Of a DNA stretch of 64,000 nucleotides, positions 1-12,574 are shown piece after piece. The notes under the pieces were generated by a model, which saw nothing but the letters and a program-made list of their open reading frames with translations, was not told where the DNA came from and searched no databases. The translations under genes were made by a program, and so were the position numbers. Source of the DNA: Hydractinia symbiolongicarpus (lineage: Eukaryota; Cnidaria; Hydrozoa; Anthoathecata; Hydractiniidae); contig NC_079886.1 in the NCBI RefSeq assembly GCF_029227915.1, positions 7,936,001 to 8,000,000 on the forward strand, given 5' to 3'. Each line of letters begins with the position of its first letter. Position 1 is the stretch's first letter.

Positions 1-2216
1 CACTGCACGAATTCAATTACTTCTCAGTAGATTATGAGGAAGAATTGTCTGCGTTGTACGGTCCGTTCCTTCAACGCCAAACACAGTATCTCTACCACTG
101 TATTAAACGAATTCTGCGATGCTATAAACATTCGAAACAGAAACCGCAATCTGTTATTGCGATTGGTCATTCAATGGGAGGTCTGGTGATCAGAGGGTTA
201 TATTATTTGCCCAATTTTAACACAAATTTAGTCAACACAATCGTTACCTTGGCGTCTCCACATTCGGAGCCTCCAATAAAATTAGATCCCGATGTTACAA
301 GTTATTACAAGAGCGTCAATGATTATTGGAGAAAGCATTCATCGAACTTGTTAGCCAACGTCACATTATTGTCTTTGGGTGGTAGTTTTCGAGATTATCT
401 GGTACGCAGTGACTTATGTGACATGGGTGGTATTTCGGGCAATCCTTTTCACATGAGTACCCTGACGACATCGATCTCACATATATGGTTGGCTACTGAT
501 CACCAATGTATTGTGTGGTGTAACGAGTTGGTTCGTGCTGTCACGCGAGCCTTTTTTCGAGTAATCGATAAACACACGAAGCAAATAACACAAGATCATA
601 AATTTCGTGCTCACGTTTTGTCGAACTTGTTCTTTAATGAAGACCTTTACGTAAATACGGTAGAAAGACCCGCCAGTTGTCAACAGCTTTCACTCAGCGA
701 GGAAGTGAACGTTCATTATACCAAATCACAAGCGTGCTTTTATATTTCAGTAGAATCGAACTCCCTAAATAAAGAAGTGTTATATATATGGGCTTACACT
801 GTCAAAGAAAAATGGATTTATACTTGTGCAGTTAATTGGGAAAGTTGTACAACGTTGTCTGCTGGTAATGACTTCGTGCTACCTGGCACGAAACACACTT
901 CTCGATTCGCTTCTTTTCGAGACCTTACTAGGGTTAAAACTATTCTTATTGTGGCGGATAAGTACGATAAAGTTTACATAAAAAAAGAAAGGCCGCCTGT
1001 TCAACAGATAGAGGTTTCTAGCTTTAGATTAGTCACACGTCAATATGTTTTTAATCCGACTTTTTATACCAGTGTCGGTTTAAAATCATTTACAGAATCC
1101 TGGCAAGTGTTTGAAGTCACGTTGGACGGGGATTCAGAGAAGGACCAAATCGTAATGGTATCTGTACCTTGGTCAAATGAGATTTATAACTTCACATACA
1201 AAGAAAATAGTCGTGTTTTTACGCTAAAAATATTCACTGAAAAGCCGAGCGATGAGAAATTTCAAAACGAGCATGTTCAAATCATGATGTGGCAACATGA
1301 GATGACGTCAGTAAAAATTCAAGTTCGGCCGTTGCCGACGGAAAGCTTAGGTCAATTACTCCGATTTAATTTGGAAAACATTTTGCGTTACACTCTCGTG
1401 TTTGGTGTTATTCGCATGCTGTTGAATAGCAGACAACTTCATGTTGCTACATCATTAACGTTTTTATCAAACGTGCGCAGAACAACGATGCTGATATGTG
1501 TTGTATTGGTTGCTAAGGTAATAGTTTGGAAGTGGGTCAACAATACAGGTGTTAACCTTGTACCAAGATTGATATTTCCACAAATCGGTCTGATATTATT
1601 ATCAGTGGTGATTGCTGATAGCGTTCATGTCATGCTTAGTATGATATTTTACCTTTGTCAAATTATACTGTACCCGTTCTCAGTCTGTTATTCGTGTATA
1701 CGTCATCGTTGTTCACGGAAATGTACTACATTGGCCAACGTAGGACTTGTGGTAGGGTTGTGGTCATTTATTCCGATCTTGGATGGAAAGATTCCCATAG
1801 CCATAGTTTTAATGCTTCTCCTTGTCCTTCATGTTGTAAAAATTATTGGCATGAATAGTTCTCCAAGGATATTCCATAAGAATATCTTACTACAACTTGT
1901 TATACCCACGGTTGCTGTTTTTTCTGCCACGCCCATTATTGTTTTCGTTAAAGACATCATGAATGGTTTTTCTCACCAATATACTTCATTTACCAACTTA
2001 CAGCTGCTAACTGCTGTCTATGGGTGTTATTTGACTTGTTGCTGCAATGACGGTGAAGATTCTCCTTTCAAGAGAGGGGAGAAATTTAGTATGTTTTTGT
2101 TTGTTTTGAAAGTTTATGCTTGTGTTTGTTTACTTCCGGAAGTTGTTATTTTGTATAGTTTAACTTATCTTGTTTGTGCTGTGTTAGTAGCACTTATTCT
2201 TTTACAACATCTGTAG
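1..2216 (+). CDS. PGAP1: PGAP1-like GPI inositol-deacylase, C-terminal part (5' cut by window edge)
   Basis: The reading frame is open from the first bases of the window (codons in phase from position 3) to the stop at 2214-2216, about 737 residues, so the N-terminus lies outside. The lipase nucleophile elbow GHSMGG is near the start. It is followed by blocks typical of PGAP1/Bst1: TLASPHSEPP, LLSLGGSFRDYLVRSDL and ATDHQCIVWC. The C-terminal third is a series of hydrophobic membrane segments, as in PGAP1. The family removes the acyl chain from inositol of GPI anchors in the endoplasmic reticulum, which lets GPI-anchored proteins leave for the Golgi. Human PGAP1 is about 920 residues, so roughly 180 are missing upstream. 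No frame break is seen, and the whole visible part is one uninterrupted exon. The catalytic serine is present. The family assignment is strong. Confidence 0.92.
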   Translation, partial: LHEFNYFSVDYEEELSALYGPFLQRQTQYLYHCIKRILRCYKHSKQKPQSVIAIGHSMGGLVIRGLYYLPNFNTNLVNTIVTLASPHSEPPIKLDPDVTSYYKSVNDYWRKHSSNLLANVTLLSLGGSFRDYLVRSDLCDMGGISGNPFHMSTLTTSISHIWLATDHQCIVWCNELVRAVTRAFFRVIDKHTKQITQDHKFRAHVLSNLFFNEDLYVNTVERPASCQQLSLSEEVNVHYTKSQACFYISVESNSLNKEVLYIWAYTVKEKWIYTCAVNWESCTTLSAGNDFVLPGTKHTSRFASFRDLTRVKTILIVADKYDKVYIKKERPPVQQIEVSSFRLVTRQYVFNPTFYTSVGLKSFTESWQVFEVTLDGDSEKDQIVMVSVPWSNEIYNFTYKENSRVFTLKIFTEKPSDEKFQNEHVQIMMWQHEMTSVKIQVRPLPTESLGQLLRFNLENILRYTLVFGVIRMLLNSRQLHVATSLTFLSNVRRTTMLICVVLVAKVIVWKWVNNTGVNLVPRLIFPQIGLILLSVVIADSVHVMLSMIFYLCQIILYPFSVCYSCIRHRCSRKCTTLANVGLVVGLWSFIPILDGKIPIAIVLMLLLVLHVVKIIGMNSSPRIFHKNILLQLVIPTVAVFSATPIIVFVKDIMNGFSHQYTSFTNLQLLTAVYGCYLTCCCNDGEDSPFKRGEKFSMFLFVLKVYACVCLLPEVVILYSLTYLVCAVLVALILLQHL

Positions 2217-2240
2217 GGTTGAATTTCTTAGGCTTTTTTA

Positions 2241-2246
2241 AATAAA
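2241..2246 (+). promoter_or_regulatory. polyadenylation signal AATAAA
   Basis: A canonical AATAAA lies 25 bases after the PGAP1-like stop codon, in the right place for 3' end formation of that transcript. Confidence 0.6.
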
Positions 2247-3634
2247 ATTATTGTTTTTAGAATTTTAAATGGATAGTATTTGACATACTGTTTTAGGATT
2301 TTAAAGGAAAATGTTTTTGATGTGTTTTTTACTGGTTCTCGTCTCTTTATGATGAACAATTTTCTTAACTTAAGTATGAGCACTTTTAACTGCTAAGTAA
2401 CAAAATATTGAGAAAGTTGAAAAAGTAAATTGATGAAAGGGTATAAAACGGGAATATGACTCCAACTTTTCAGAAAATCTCCTTTCTTTTAAGAAAAGAC
2501 GTTTATTTTGCTTAACTCTAATTATTCCAAATTGTCTGCCTTATCATGTTTGGTTTTTAAGACAGTAAGACCTTCCCTTGGACAAGTTGTCTTTGCTTTA
2601 GTCGCAAGTTTTTTTCATGTAAGAAACGTTCTTTATGTGTTTACCTTAACTTTCATGTTGTTGTTTTTTCCATAATTTATAGAGCTTATTTTATACCTTT
2701 TAAACTGCTCAGTTCTATCTCGTTTAAATTTATTATTTTTAAAATTTTATTTAGTATTTAAAGATTTACCTAGAAACATATTTGGTTGTTCTTGCAGAAA
2801 ATCTGCAGACGAGATTTTCGCGGACTTTACTTCGTGATTAAGAGGACTTATTTTTTCCACTGGAAGTTCTTATGAAGAAAATGCGGAACTAATAATTATC
2901 TACGATGATAATAATTAGTACGTTATTTGTACTAATTTTTGCGCTTAGTAATTTTCGCGCTTTTTACAGAAATTACGTCCAAATCAATTTACGCAAAAAC
3001 ATAATACTGCAGTTCACATAAAAAGGTATCTATTTTTTGTCTAGAATTTTACTATTTTTCTATGTTATTTGCAGGGGAATTTAAATTCGCGCGAAAATAA
3101 ATTTGCGTGAAATACGTTCATATTACTATTGCGCGAAAATTTATCGCGCGATATAAATTTTTTTTCTGCAGAGCGAAGATTAACACAAATAACGTAAAAG
3201 TAAACTATGGTAAATCGAAAATTTAATTTCGAAAAAATTACTTTCCGCGAATATTTTTTTTAATTAGAAATTTTAATTGAAAACTTGTCTGCTATTATAG
3301 TTATTATTATTCCGAATATTTATAAAGGATATAACCACTTCAGTGTAGGAAACACTGTTATCAATGTGGGTCATGTGTTGGAATGTATACATTAAGTATG
3401 CACCGGTAATACCTACCCAATTTCCCTCACATGGCATGGGTTGACCCGTAGCTGTGGTAAAGGCACTTGCTAAACATGCCTGCGCTGTGGACCGAACCAC
3501 AGAACTCCATAACCACAAGGCCACATACACGCCGCTATGTTTAAATCGAAAACGTGTTAGATTTTAATAAAATTTTTGTATTCGAGATATTTTTGTAAGA
3601 TCTAATATTATATTTATGTCGTATTGGACTTTTA
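2247..3634. other. AT-rich intergenic, no gene seen
   Basis: No supported coding region. Around 2930-3180 there are several short CGCGAAAAT/ATTTTCGCG-type inverted motifs that look like the remains of a small palindromic repeat element, but I could not define its ends. Confidence 0.5.
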
Positions 3635-3979
3635 GGTGCTGTTTATATAAGAGGCATTACGTGATGATTACTGGGACAAGACGTTTTCCAGGATTCCGCT
3701 CTTATCAAAAATTATAATAAAAATCACTTTGTGTTTACATGGAAGATTTTTGTCCTGGTTAGTCCTTTAGGTATGTCCTTGGCTTGTCCTATTTTAGTCC
3801 CGTTCCGTCCCAGGATAAATACACTGTCCCAGGACGAACGAGATAAGTCCTGCATATTTCAATTGAAAGAAAAACCATCCCAAGAAAAAGTTTTTCCGTA
3901 TAAAGGCGGGACAAAATCATCCAGGCAAACGTCTTGTCCCGGCTATCGTGCCATCTCGCTTCTTTATATAAACAGCCTT
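3635..3979. mobile_element. MITE-like element with about 50-bp terminal inverted repeats
   Basis: The left end reads GGTGCTGTTTATATAAG and the right end is its imperfect reverse complement (CTTTATATAAACAGCC). Both ends continue inward to a shared GGGACAAGACGTTT motif. The interior is rich in variants of GTCCC/GGGAC and has no credible ORF; the short plus-strand ORF at 3731-3991 is within the repeat and looks spurious. About 345 bp. Target duplication is unclear. This fits a non-autonomous DNA transposon of unknown superfamily. Confidence 0.6.
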
Positions 3980-4389
3980 AAATTTAGTTAGTAAAAAAAA
4001 TAGGCATTATTTATAGTTACTTATTTTGTTATTTTGTACACACAAGTAAATGGGATTGTATGAATTTATAATACATTTTTTTTTTCTTTCCTTTTAAACT
4101 AAATCAAAGTTTAATTTTTACGCATTTTTTGTTTGGAAACTTGCGCTTTTAAAATTTTAAAATTTCATTTTTAATGCTCAACTCGCCTTTTAAAGTATGC
4201 AACTCACCCTTTGAATTCGAAATTTCCAACTCGCATTTTAAAAACAACTCGCGCTATTTTTTATATCAACTCGTAATTTTTAACTCACAACTCGTAAAAC
4301 AATTTTGCCCTAATTTCCAAAAAAAAAAAATCCGCAAAATTTACTAATTTTATCCAGTAAATTTCAAAGTGTTTTCTGCAAATAATCAT

Positions 4390-4840
4390 CTAAGGAAGTT
4401 GCAAATGCTGGTTGGGTTGTTAACATCTACAACTCCATAAAAGAAAAGATGTGCTAAATGGATAGAAAGTAGCTGGTATATACGATGTTCTGAAACTTGG
4501 AAGCAAAAAATTGCCAAACATAGATACTTTCCATGATATTGACCCTTTAGTTATTGAAAGTGATGTTGATGTAATTAATAGCTGCAGCCTGTCAACTAGA
4601 ACAGAAGAAATTGAAGTATTTTGCCATCAGAATGATGTAGATAAAGAAGATAATGATGATTGGGAGCCAGAAGATGATGATTGGGAGCCAGAAGATGATG
4701 ATTGGGAGCCAGAAGATGATGATTGGGAGCTTGAAGATGGTGATTGGGAGCCGGAAGGTTGATGATTGGGACCCAGAAGATGCTAGAAATTTCTTTGATG
4801 ACGTTTTTAATGTCTTTGACAATAAGCAATCTTTGTAAAT
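4390..4840 (+). pseudogene. degenerate acidic ORF with DDDWEPE repeats; possible transposase C-terminus
   Basis: Reading from about 4395 the translation runs through a short stop-interrupted stretch, then an open stretch (VAGIYDVLKLGSKKLPNIDT and on, 4470-4762). It ends in tandem copies of Asp-Asp-Asp-Trp-Glu-Pro-Glu encoded by a 21-bp repeat. At the last repeat the frame changes by one base, and the other frame continues with DDWDPEDARNFFDD to a stop near 4838. No good ATG is visible. The segment before the repeats reminds me of the C-terminal tails of Tigger-like transposases, but this is weak. Treat it as a broken fragment. Confidence 0.35.
4652..4778 (+). repeat. 21-bp coding minisatellite (about six units)
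   Basis: The unit is GATGATGATTGGGAGCCAGA plus A. The first units are nearly identical and the last two diverged. It is in frame with the flanking acidic ORF, so it expands in whole codons until the final one-base shift. Confidence 0.85.
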
Positions 4841-5538
4841 ATCTATATATTACGTTAGTGTAATATTCATTATGCAAAATGCAGGTTAGAACATGTTTGA
4901 AAACAAACTTTTGTGAATTTTTCTGCATTAACCCCCCTGTTTCTTTTAACAAATCTGAGAGAATTTCAGAAGCTTGTGTCGCGAAATATTATCTTCTTTT
5001 TTATAAAAAATACAATAAAAAATATACAAAGCCATTGTTGAAATAGCATGAATATTTGTTTGACATCTGGAGATGCATTTGTGCAAACAGCATAGACTTG
5101 ACATGTTGATGTGTTTAAGCCAGTATAAAACTATTACGTACATAACGTCCTTCAATGTAGACAAAAAAAAATCCACTGACAAGTTCGTACTTAGGCTGCG
5201 AGGGTGTCTTTTAACAGCAATGCTGCATTTTTTATAACAATGAATGGTTAGTCACATGTGAAAAGGTTTAATTATTCGATTGTTTAAGTTAGATCAATTA
5301 CGATTCTTTCTCGTGATTTGAAACCATATTTTGGCAACTTTGTCTTCTAGAGCATTTAGCCTTTAAAATAATCTTGACGGTACCGCCACATAATAACGAC
5401 TTCAGGCAAGAAATCTAGGAGACAAAAATGAGGTTCTGTTACTGCCCTGACTTGTGTTGCGTTATTATAATTATTATTATTATTGAAATTATTTACCCAG
5501 GATAGCCTTTTAAGTTCCTATTGTTACTGGTATTAACG
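4841..5538. other. intergenic, no gene seen
   Basis: No supported ORF. A short (ATT)n microsatellite lies at about 5464-5487. Confidence 0.5.
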
Positions 5539-5718
5539 AGGGTCCTGAGCGCATTTAAAGCTCCCATTTGAGCTACGAAAGTCGTGCAAGCACAGCAATC
5601 GCTCAACTAGACAACCGCCTAAGATACACTTTTATAGTCTCTGGCACGACTCGGCCGGGGTTTGAACCCAAGACCTCCCGCACTGGAGGCAAACGCTCAA
5701 CCACAAAGCTATCAGTCG
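5539..5718 (-). mobile_element. tRNA-derived SINE, copy 1
   Basis: On the minus strand it begins CGACTGATAGCTTTGTGG, an A-box-like segment, then has a B-box GGGTTCAAACCC. It continues with a tRNA-unrelated body (TTGTCTAGTTGAGCGATTGC). The same body occurs in a second copy at 58321-58548 on the plus strand. This copy lacks an internal segment of about 45 bp present in the other. It is a polymerase III retrotransposon, not a tRNA gene. Confidence 0.75.
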
Positions 5719-7746
5719 TCTGCCACCGTTTAAAATACATTGATTGGTAGTAAGTTAAAAACTATACTTTTAAAATGTGCTAAATGTTGCTGACGTCAGG
5801 ACGATCATTTCCCCCAAATTTTAGAACATCGTGAGCCTGATATGGATTCATTCGTTGTGAGGGCGTGGAAATTTTAAGCACTATCCACCTACTGTATGCG
5901 TGCGCAAAAATTGCGATTTTGCAGCTTGTCGACTTGTAAAATATGAAGAAAAAACTCCTTCAGTTTCATTAATTTTGTCATGATTGCATTAATTCAATCG
6001 ACAATTAACAGAAGATTAAAAATCCACAGGGCTATACAAGTCCCATCCTGATGGTTGGATTCTGATTGTAACTTTGTACCGGTTAGGGCTTTGTTAGAGT
6101 TGCTTTAAATTGCTTTGCCGAGTGATGTTAGTTAAGATTAAAAATATTTAAGCCAGTGGCCAATGCTGCGCTGTATAATAGTTTATAACAACCCTAACAA
6201 CATTGGTAAAGCATAGAAAGTGTTTTAATTATATTAATGCTTGTCAAAAAAAACTGAATCAAATTTTTTATCGAAAATAGCGAAATTATAAAAAGGTAAC
6301 GTGTGACGGTTTTAGTTGATGACATTAAGTTGCATTGAATTTTTTATCAATATCCTTTAAATTTTGAAATTTTATCTCGACACGTTTATATAGTTTAAGT
6401 GACAGTCACCGCTAAATTCGTCACGTACTTAATAAATATCATTCATTATATCACGGCACTCAGGAAATATTTAACTCGCCAAATTAAAAAATCGACCGGT
6501 CTGTACCAAAGGCTTATTTATTTAGAAAACACTTTTGCTGTCGTAGTTAACTTCTGCGGCGAAGACAATATTTCAACTTTCCCTAAACAGTGCCGCATAA
6601 CATGGCCAGGCGTCGTTGTTATATACTTAAGAGATATGAAAATGTCCACAATAAAATTTTTATTGCGTAAGTTCTGGCATAGCCGTAAAATATATTAATT
6701 TATTTATTGTCAACATTTCTGTCAAAAACAACCAACATTTTAAATAATGTATTGCTTGCTTCGAGGTGTCACAAAATAACCTCCGATTCGTAACAGTCTC
6801 CCCCACAGTTTATAATGTATATACTAATCAAGCAGGAAGACAGCTTTTAAAGCACCTGGGAGGTGAGCTGGTAAAAACATCTGTAACGTTGTTACTGTTT
6901 GTGTTTGCATACACTTAGGTTTCAAGCGTTTTAAAGTTTGAATTAGTTAAGACAACAGGTACTGGATATTAAGTCGGTAAGGTCGAAGAAAAATAGAAGA
7001 AGAATATATTTTTATTTGTTTGTTATGATATCACAATGTTTCGAGAATATTAATAAATCTGTTTTTTATTTACCATGACATTTCAAACTTTTTTACAACT
7101 ATTTTATTTTGGTCAACAAAAACAAGTTTATGTTTTTATGTATTATTAATGCTTTTACAGATATTATATCTTCTCTAAAATAATCATTTTCTTTTAAAAG
7201 AACGAAAGAAACTTCGGTAAGTATTAAGTTCTTTGTTCTTTCAGTTTTGACCGCCGTTTTCTCTCTATCTATGCATATTATATTATTATTATATTATTAC
7301 TACTGTACTCATAGTGTCTACCCAAGGGCCACCGAAAGGCCGGCTACCCCAGGGGATGTTGGTTTGAATCATCTAAATTGATGCATTAAAAAATCACAAA
7401 ATAGGTTGTCATAATTATTTAATAGATACTGTTATCTTTACTTTCATTATTCGAACAATTTTTCCACTATAGTCGCAGTTAAAATCTCTTAATTTATGAC
7501 TCAGAGTAAAAAACACAAAATGCACAATCCTGGGGGTGTCCACTAAATACAACTCCAATGAATAGGACAACGTGTTAACTGTTTCAGTTTCATGTTCTAA
7601 TCAAATGTTCGTATTTTAACCCTAAGCAGGATTGGTGTTTGGGGGATCTGAGTGGAGGGGGGGGGGGGGGGGTTGCTCTACAATACAATACAATTGGAAT
7701 ACAATATACAATTTGATCCTTGTTCTTTTTTCAAAACATGTAAGTA
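5719..7746. other. intergenic with dispersed repeat fragments
   Basis: No supported gene. The stretch around 5765-5910 (with GTGCTAAATGTTGCTGACGT) resembles 26465-26640, so it belongs to a dispersed repeat. A run of about 19 G lies near 7660. Confidence 0.5.
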
Positions 7747-8356
7747 CAGTAGACTCCCGGTTATTCAAACCTGCAGTTATTCTAAATTCTCGGTTATTCG
7801 ATTTTCATTCCCCTTGAATCTTCTAACTCGTTATTTAAACTTCAGTTATTCAGAAATTCGTTTATTCTAAGTGTTTTTTCAACCCCCTTGTCTCAATATT
7901 TTTTCAGTTATTAAGAAATTCTTGACAATCGCTGGAGTAAAAGTGAGAATTTTCAACTTCAAATACTTTTTATAAAAGAAAAATAGTCTTTATTCCTAAA
8001 AATAAAACTATGTACAAAGCAATTTTTTTAAAAGTTGAATGCTTTCACCATTTCCAGAAAATTCAAGCAAACAAGGGATTCGCATTCCTTTGTCATCACC
8101 CATATTTATCGCCTTACCTGTGACTTTCACAAAACAACTATTCAATGGATCTGATCTTAGGAAGTAAAATATAGTCTTTGCATATTTTCCATTTTGTCCT
8201 TTTGGTAAGTGACCTACTTCTTTATTCAAATCCCTCCAAAAAATCCGTCAGAGTGAAAATTGGACCAAAATAAGAAAATATTCAGTTCTTCGAAATTTTG
8301 GTTATTCGAAGTAAATTCCTATCCCCGTGGAGCTTCGAATAACGGGGAGTTTACTG
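7747..8356. mobile_element. Tigger/pogo-type MITE (610 bp) with TA target site
   Basis: Terminal inverted repeats start CAGTAGACTCCCGGTTATTC on the left. On the right is the reverse complement of CAGTAAACTCCCCGTTATTC. Both ends are flanked by TA. Further subterminal GTTATTC motifs occur inside. TIR sequence and TA duplication are typical of Tc1/mariner-superfamily Tigger elements. It contains no transposase but holds the remnant of a HIRAN-like gene at 8008-8229. Confidence 0.8.
8008..8229 (-). pseudogene. HIRAN-like domain remnant inside the MITE
   Basis: The 73-residue open frame has no ATG. It contains VGHLPK, then FLRSDP, VKVTGK and GMRIPCLLEF. These align in order with IGHVPK, FLKYEG, IKVTGE and GMEIPADFVF of the gene at 23747-24280. 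The two are clearly the same family although the sequences are well diverged. The N-terminal half of the domain is missing. It is read here as the decayed passenger gene of a once-larger transposon. The HIRAN label is inferred from the pattern (see 23747-24280). Confidence 0.5.
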
Positions 8357-11300
8357 TACTTTTTATCACAACCTACAACTGAAAAGTTACGGCCGTCCAA
8401 CTAAGGGCAGACCCGATTTCCGACTGCAAATGAAAGAAAGACACCAAATTTCAGCCCCTAAAACTGTATGCTTTAAAATTTTTCCAGAGACTTTTTATCG
8501 TTGATTTGTTGGTGAATTATCCACGAAATTAGGAAATAAACTAGAAACTTAGCTGCTACGCACGGTGTTGGACTTCAGTCAAAAAGTTTGAAAATGTTTA
8601 AGGTTCTGAAATGTTTTTGTAGTGTTTTTTTTATTAGGTGTTCTGTTTTTCACATTTGTCTAGTTACTGTACATTACAATTTTTGGGAACCAAAAATTTA
8701 TTCCTTAGTTTATACATCATTGTTCTTTTTAAAAGTTCATCAATTCGTAACATAAAATATAAAAATTTTAGCCACAATTAATAGTAGGATTACAAGTATT
8801 GTTTCAAATACTAAAAAGGAACTAAAGGGCAATATTTATTTTAAATTCCCTAACTGTGTATTGAGCTTTTGAACAAAATCTTTGAAAGCACTAATTACAG
8901 TGCAAGCAATTTCTTTGTTATATCTCTACAAGACTTTACAAAAAGAAATAAATAACATTCTACTGTATTGTTTTTCGTAGCTGGATTTTAAACAATATAT
9001 TGCTTAAGAAAGATGTCTAAGTTAAAGAGAGCAAGCTAGCTTTTTATATGGGTTGTTTATATTAGTTTAAAGAAGAACGTTAAAACTTGGCTGGGATATA
9101 TATATCTAAAAGAAGTTAGCTAGCTACATAGAGGTTAGCTAGATGCAAAGAGGTTAACTATCTAGGATTTTTATGTAATTCAAACATGGAGAAAAGGACA
9201 CGTGTTCCATAGTAGGAAATATTTTTTCTAACAGCGTAATGCTTTTTTTTTCTTCGTTTGCCTGTATGACTTTTGAATTATACAGTACACGACACGATAT
9301 TTTCAGAAATTGGTGGGATTATTTTGCTACTTATCTGTGACTGCATCCTAACATTTTTCTGTTCTAAATTCTGTTACAACAAATCAAGTCCGTGACAACC
9401 GAGTGGGGGCGGGGTGTTTAAGGTGATTGCCTCCAACTGGAGGCGGGGTAATTGCACCCCCACCCCCCTAATAATTTTAAAAAGTGAAGAAAAAAATTTC
9501 TACTATTACAAACAATGAAATTTTATTAGTCAAAATCATTAGGTGCTGTCAGGTCTGTTGGACACCTCTCTACAACGGGTCCTCTTTTCAAAAACTATAA
9601 AATGACGGTCAAATTCTCATAACAAATCAACCATTACCCCCTAAAACTGACCACTCTAAATCGGCCACGCCCAATAATGTGTCATACAAAGCAATTCTTA
9701 TAAGAAGTTTGCGTATATTTAATACAACATAATAAGAGTTCAAAATATTACCTTGACAAATTTAAACTTAAACGTTTTGGGTAAAGTCTAGTTTGGTCTG
9801 TCTTAGTTTTTTGAATGAATTATAGCATATCCACAACATGTATTGTATTTAGGCTTACAAGTTAGCCACTATACCCCAACATGCCAGAGCATCTTTTAAA
9901 GCCGCTGAAGGCAATTTGGTAAAGACCTCTATAGTATATACTTTTTTGTTCGCCATTAAGAGGCCAAAATTACAACAAAAGATCCTTAAACTGGGTGAAT
10001 ACTGAAGGAAATAAGAGTGAGAAAGTTCCATTTAAAATAGCAAACAATTATCCGCGAAATTAGATACTTGTAAGGTAGTTTAGCGTAGCAAGAAGTAGCA
10101 ATACTGCTGCAAGTTTATTAAAAAATTTAATATACTTTAAAATTGTCAGCAATGTTTTTTGAAAAGATATATAGAAAACTCATTGCAGTTACCCAGTTGG
10201 TTCAACTGGCTTACGCTTTGCAGTTTTATTTTCCAAATTTGACGAATGGAGGATTAAATTGTTCAGAAGTTGAAGTTGTTGTTTGCCAATAACATGTTTT
10301 GAATTTTAATAGTTTAAAACTTAATTCTTTATTGAACCTAGCAAGTTTTTCTTGACATTACCTAACATCTTTATTTTATCTCAAATTTTCTGTCTGTATT
10401 TTGTTCTTTTTCTGTATCACAGAATGTCTGGCGTATGTTATTATGGACAGATATGGGTTATAGATTTTGTTTCTAAATTATGTAGCATTTATGAATCTAA
10501 TTTTTTTATTCTTCCATACCTGATTTTTACCAAGTCCATAACTGCCTCATACTTTTACTCATGATTTTAAAAAATCTTTCTGAAATGATTACATCCCGCA
10601 AATCGATTGCAGAAAATATCTTATTTAAGCTCCAGTTTCTAAATATAACCATTTTTCCAGCTAAAACAATCTCCTTTTAAGAACTTTACGTTAAAATTAT
10701 TTAAAAGAGCCCAAAAAACCCATAAAATTTCAGGTAAGCTTTTTCATCGATATCGATATATTTGCGGAGTGTTTCTTAAAACAATAAACTGATGCACGAA
10801 GACCACTAAACCATTTTTGTTGTTGTTAATATTTGTCACCAAAAACCATGCAGCATAATTGAAAGAAAGTTTTAAAGTTTAAAGCTGGTCACTGTTTAGT
10901 ATTGGCAAAAGTCTACACTATTTTTATGAGAACGTTTAAATTTTAACTGAAGTTAGCGTTGTTATTTTGAACACTTCTCCCCCCTTCTCCCTCCCCTTTC
11001 GAGGATGGTCGTATTTGTGCTCTCCCCCAAAATTGGGATATATATGGTCAAATTTACAGATAACAATTTTAGGATTGGAAAAAATAGTTGCTGAAGTCAT
11101 GTTGTTGTGAAAACATAATAGCAGTACGAAGGAAAAAGTTCTAAATTAATTGTTTCTTTAGTAATTCTGAAGTTATTTGTTCTTATAATCTCTGAAGGAA
11201 TTCATGCTGATAACGTCCTGAATATGTTTTTGATTTTTGGAAAAATCGTAGCCATAAACTTAAATTAAAAATTCCATTTTGCAAAAGTTTTAAAGCAACG

Positions 11301-12574
11301 GGATAAAATTTATTATTCTGTGGAAAACAATCTGTTAAGCAATCAAGTTTTGTCACATAAGAGGGAAGTGCGTTTTGCATTCCGACAGAAAAAAAGTGTT
11401 ATGGAAAACGAAGTTTCTTGAGTTCTTTTTACTTTCTTTGAATATCACAGACTTAAAAGTGTTATATATCACTCCGGTGAATATTGCAATACGAAAATTT
11501 TAAGATATTGTTTAATTGCGAAATATTAAAATCGTGTTATTTGCGTTTGATGTTTTTCAACTGAATATTTTGACAAGCATATATCAAACTGTGCAGTCTG
11601 TTATTTTGTTTGACCCTGAATGTTTATTTGCTGACATTTTGAAATAATACAGGCAGTATGTGAAACCGATGCATCGCTACAAGAAAATTGAGCTGTGTAT
11701 AGATATTTTTATGTAGATTGTCTAATCATGTATTTTGAATTTGGAATGGTTTATAATATGTTTGATAACGATGTTACTAATTTATTTATACATTCTTCAT
11801 TGACGTTGCAGGTAAAAAAAATCGACAAAATGAAAGTTCGGTAAAGAATTTTAATCGGTAACAGTGTTACACGTTTCTATCAATTAAATTTTTTCCAACC
11901 CGGTCACCTTTTTACTGACTTATTTTGTTGAAACCGTTTTGTTGAAACAGAAAAATAAAGTCGATAAAAATGGTTCGATAAAATATTTCAGTAAATTAAT
12001 TTGGTAGGTACAAAGTATTAGTCGGCAAGTCCAACTTTTGTCACTTTTTACCGGCTTTTTTACTGATAAGATAGCTTTTTTATCGTAGGCGAATGCAAGA
12101 CATAAGCTAAGAGGGTGTGAGATGCCCATGATGTCACGCAGATGCACCACAAGTAGAATTGATCCAATAATTGTGATATCACCTTTTAAAGTTTTTTTTT
12201 CTCTCTCGCGTGTGTTTTTTTAATAGATCTACCTTTTGAAAATTCCTACCAACTTCGATTATCCGACAGATGACCTTTTATTTTTAAAAACGTTTTTCCC
12301 AACTTTGTGTGTTTTTATAATTATCTTGTTAATTTCAAAGGATGAAAAAAGGAATAAAAATTGAGTTGAAATGAAAAACAACAATGAGCAATTAAAATAT
12401 ATATATAAAAAAAGATTTTGAGGGGACTATTTGTTAAGTAAATGTAGTTGAGAGGTTGCAAGGAGAAGCTGTGAACGAGCTTCAGTTGGAAAACCAGCAT
12501 GTCAATTAATAACAGATGTGCGAGACATCTCGTAAGTTCTTAATGTTGTTCCTAATTCTTTTCTAGAATTTAAA
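8357..12574. other. long intergenic region, no gene seen
   Basis: About 4.2 kb of AT-rich sequence without a credible coding region. The ORFs longer than 60 codons have no recognisable motif. A G/C-rich patch with GGAGGC inverted motifs lies at 9400-9475. The last about 30 bases before the GPCR contain a splice-acceptor-like TTCTTTTCTAG, suggesting a 5'UTR intron. Confidence 0.5.

Noticed and set aside
3273-3530. Minus-strand ORF of 85 codons
   Set aside because: No recognisable domain and lies in repeat-like DNA.
5539-5718. Functional tRNA gene
   Set aside because: A- and B-boxes are present but the cloverleaf is not intact and the sequence continues into a SINE body shared with 58.3 kb.
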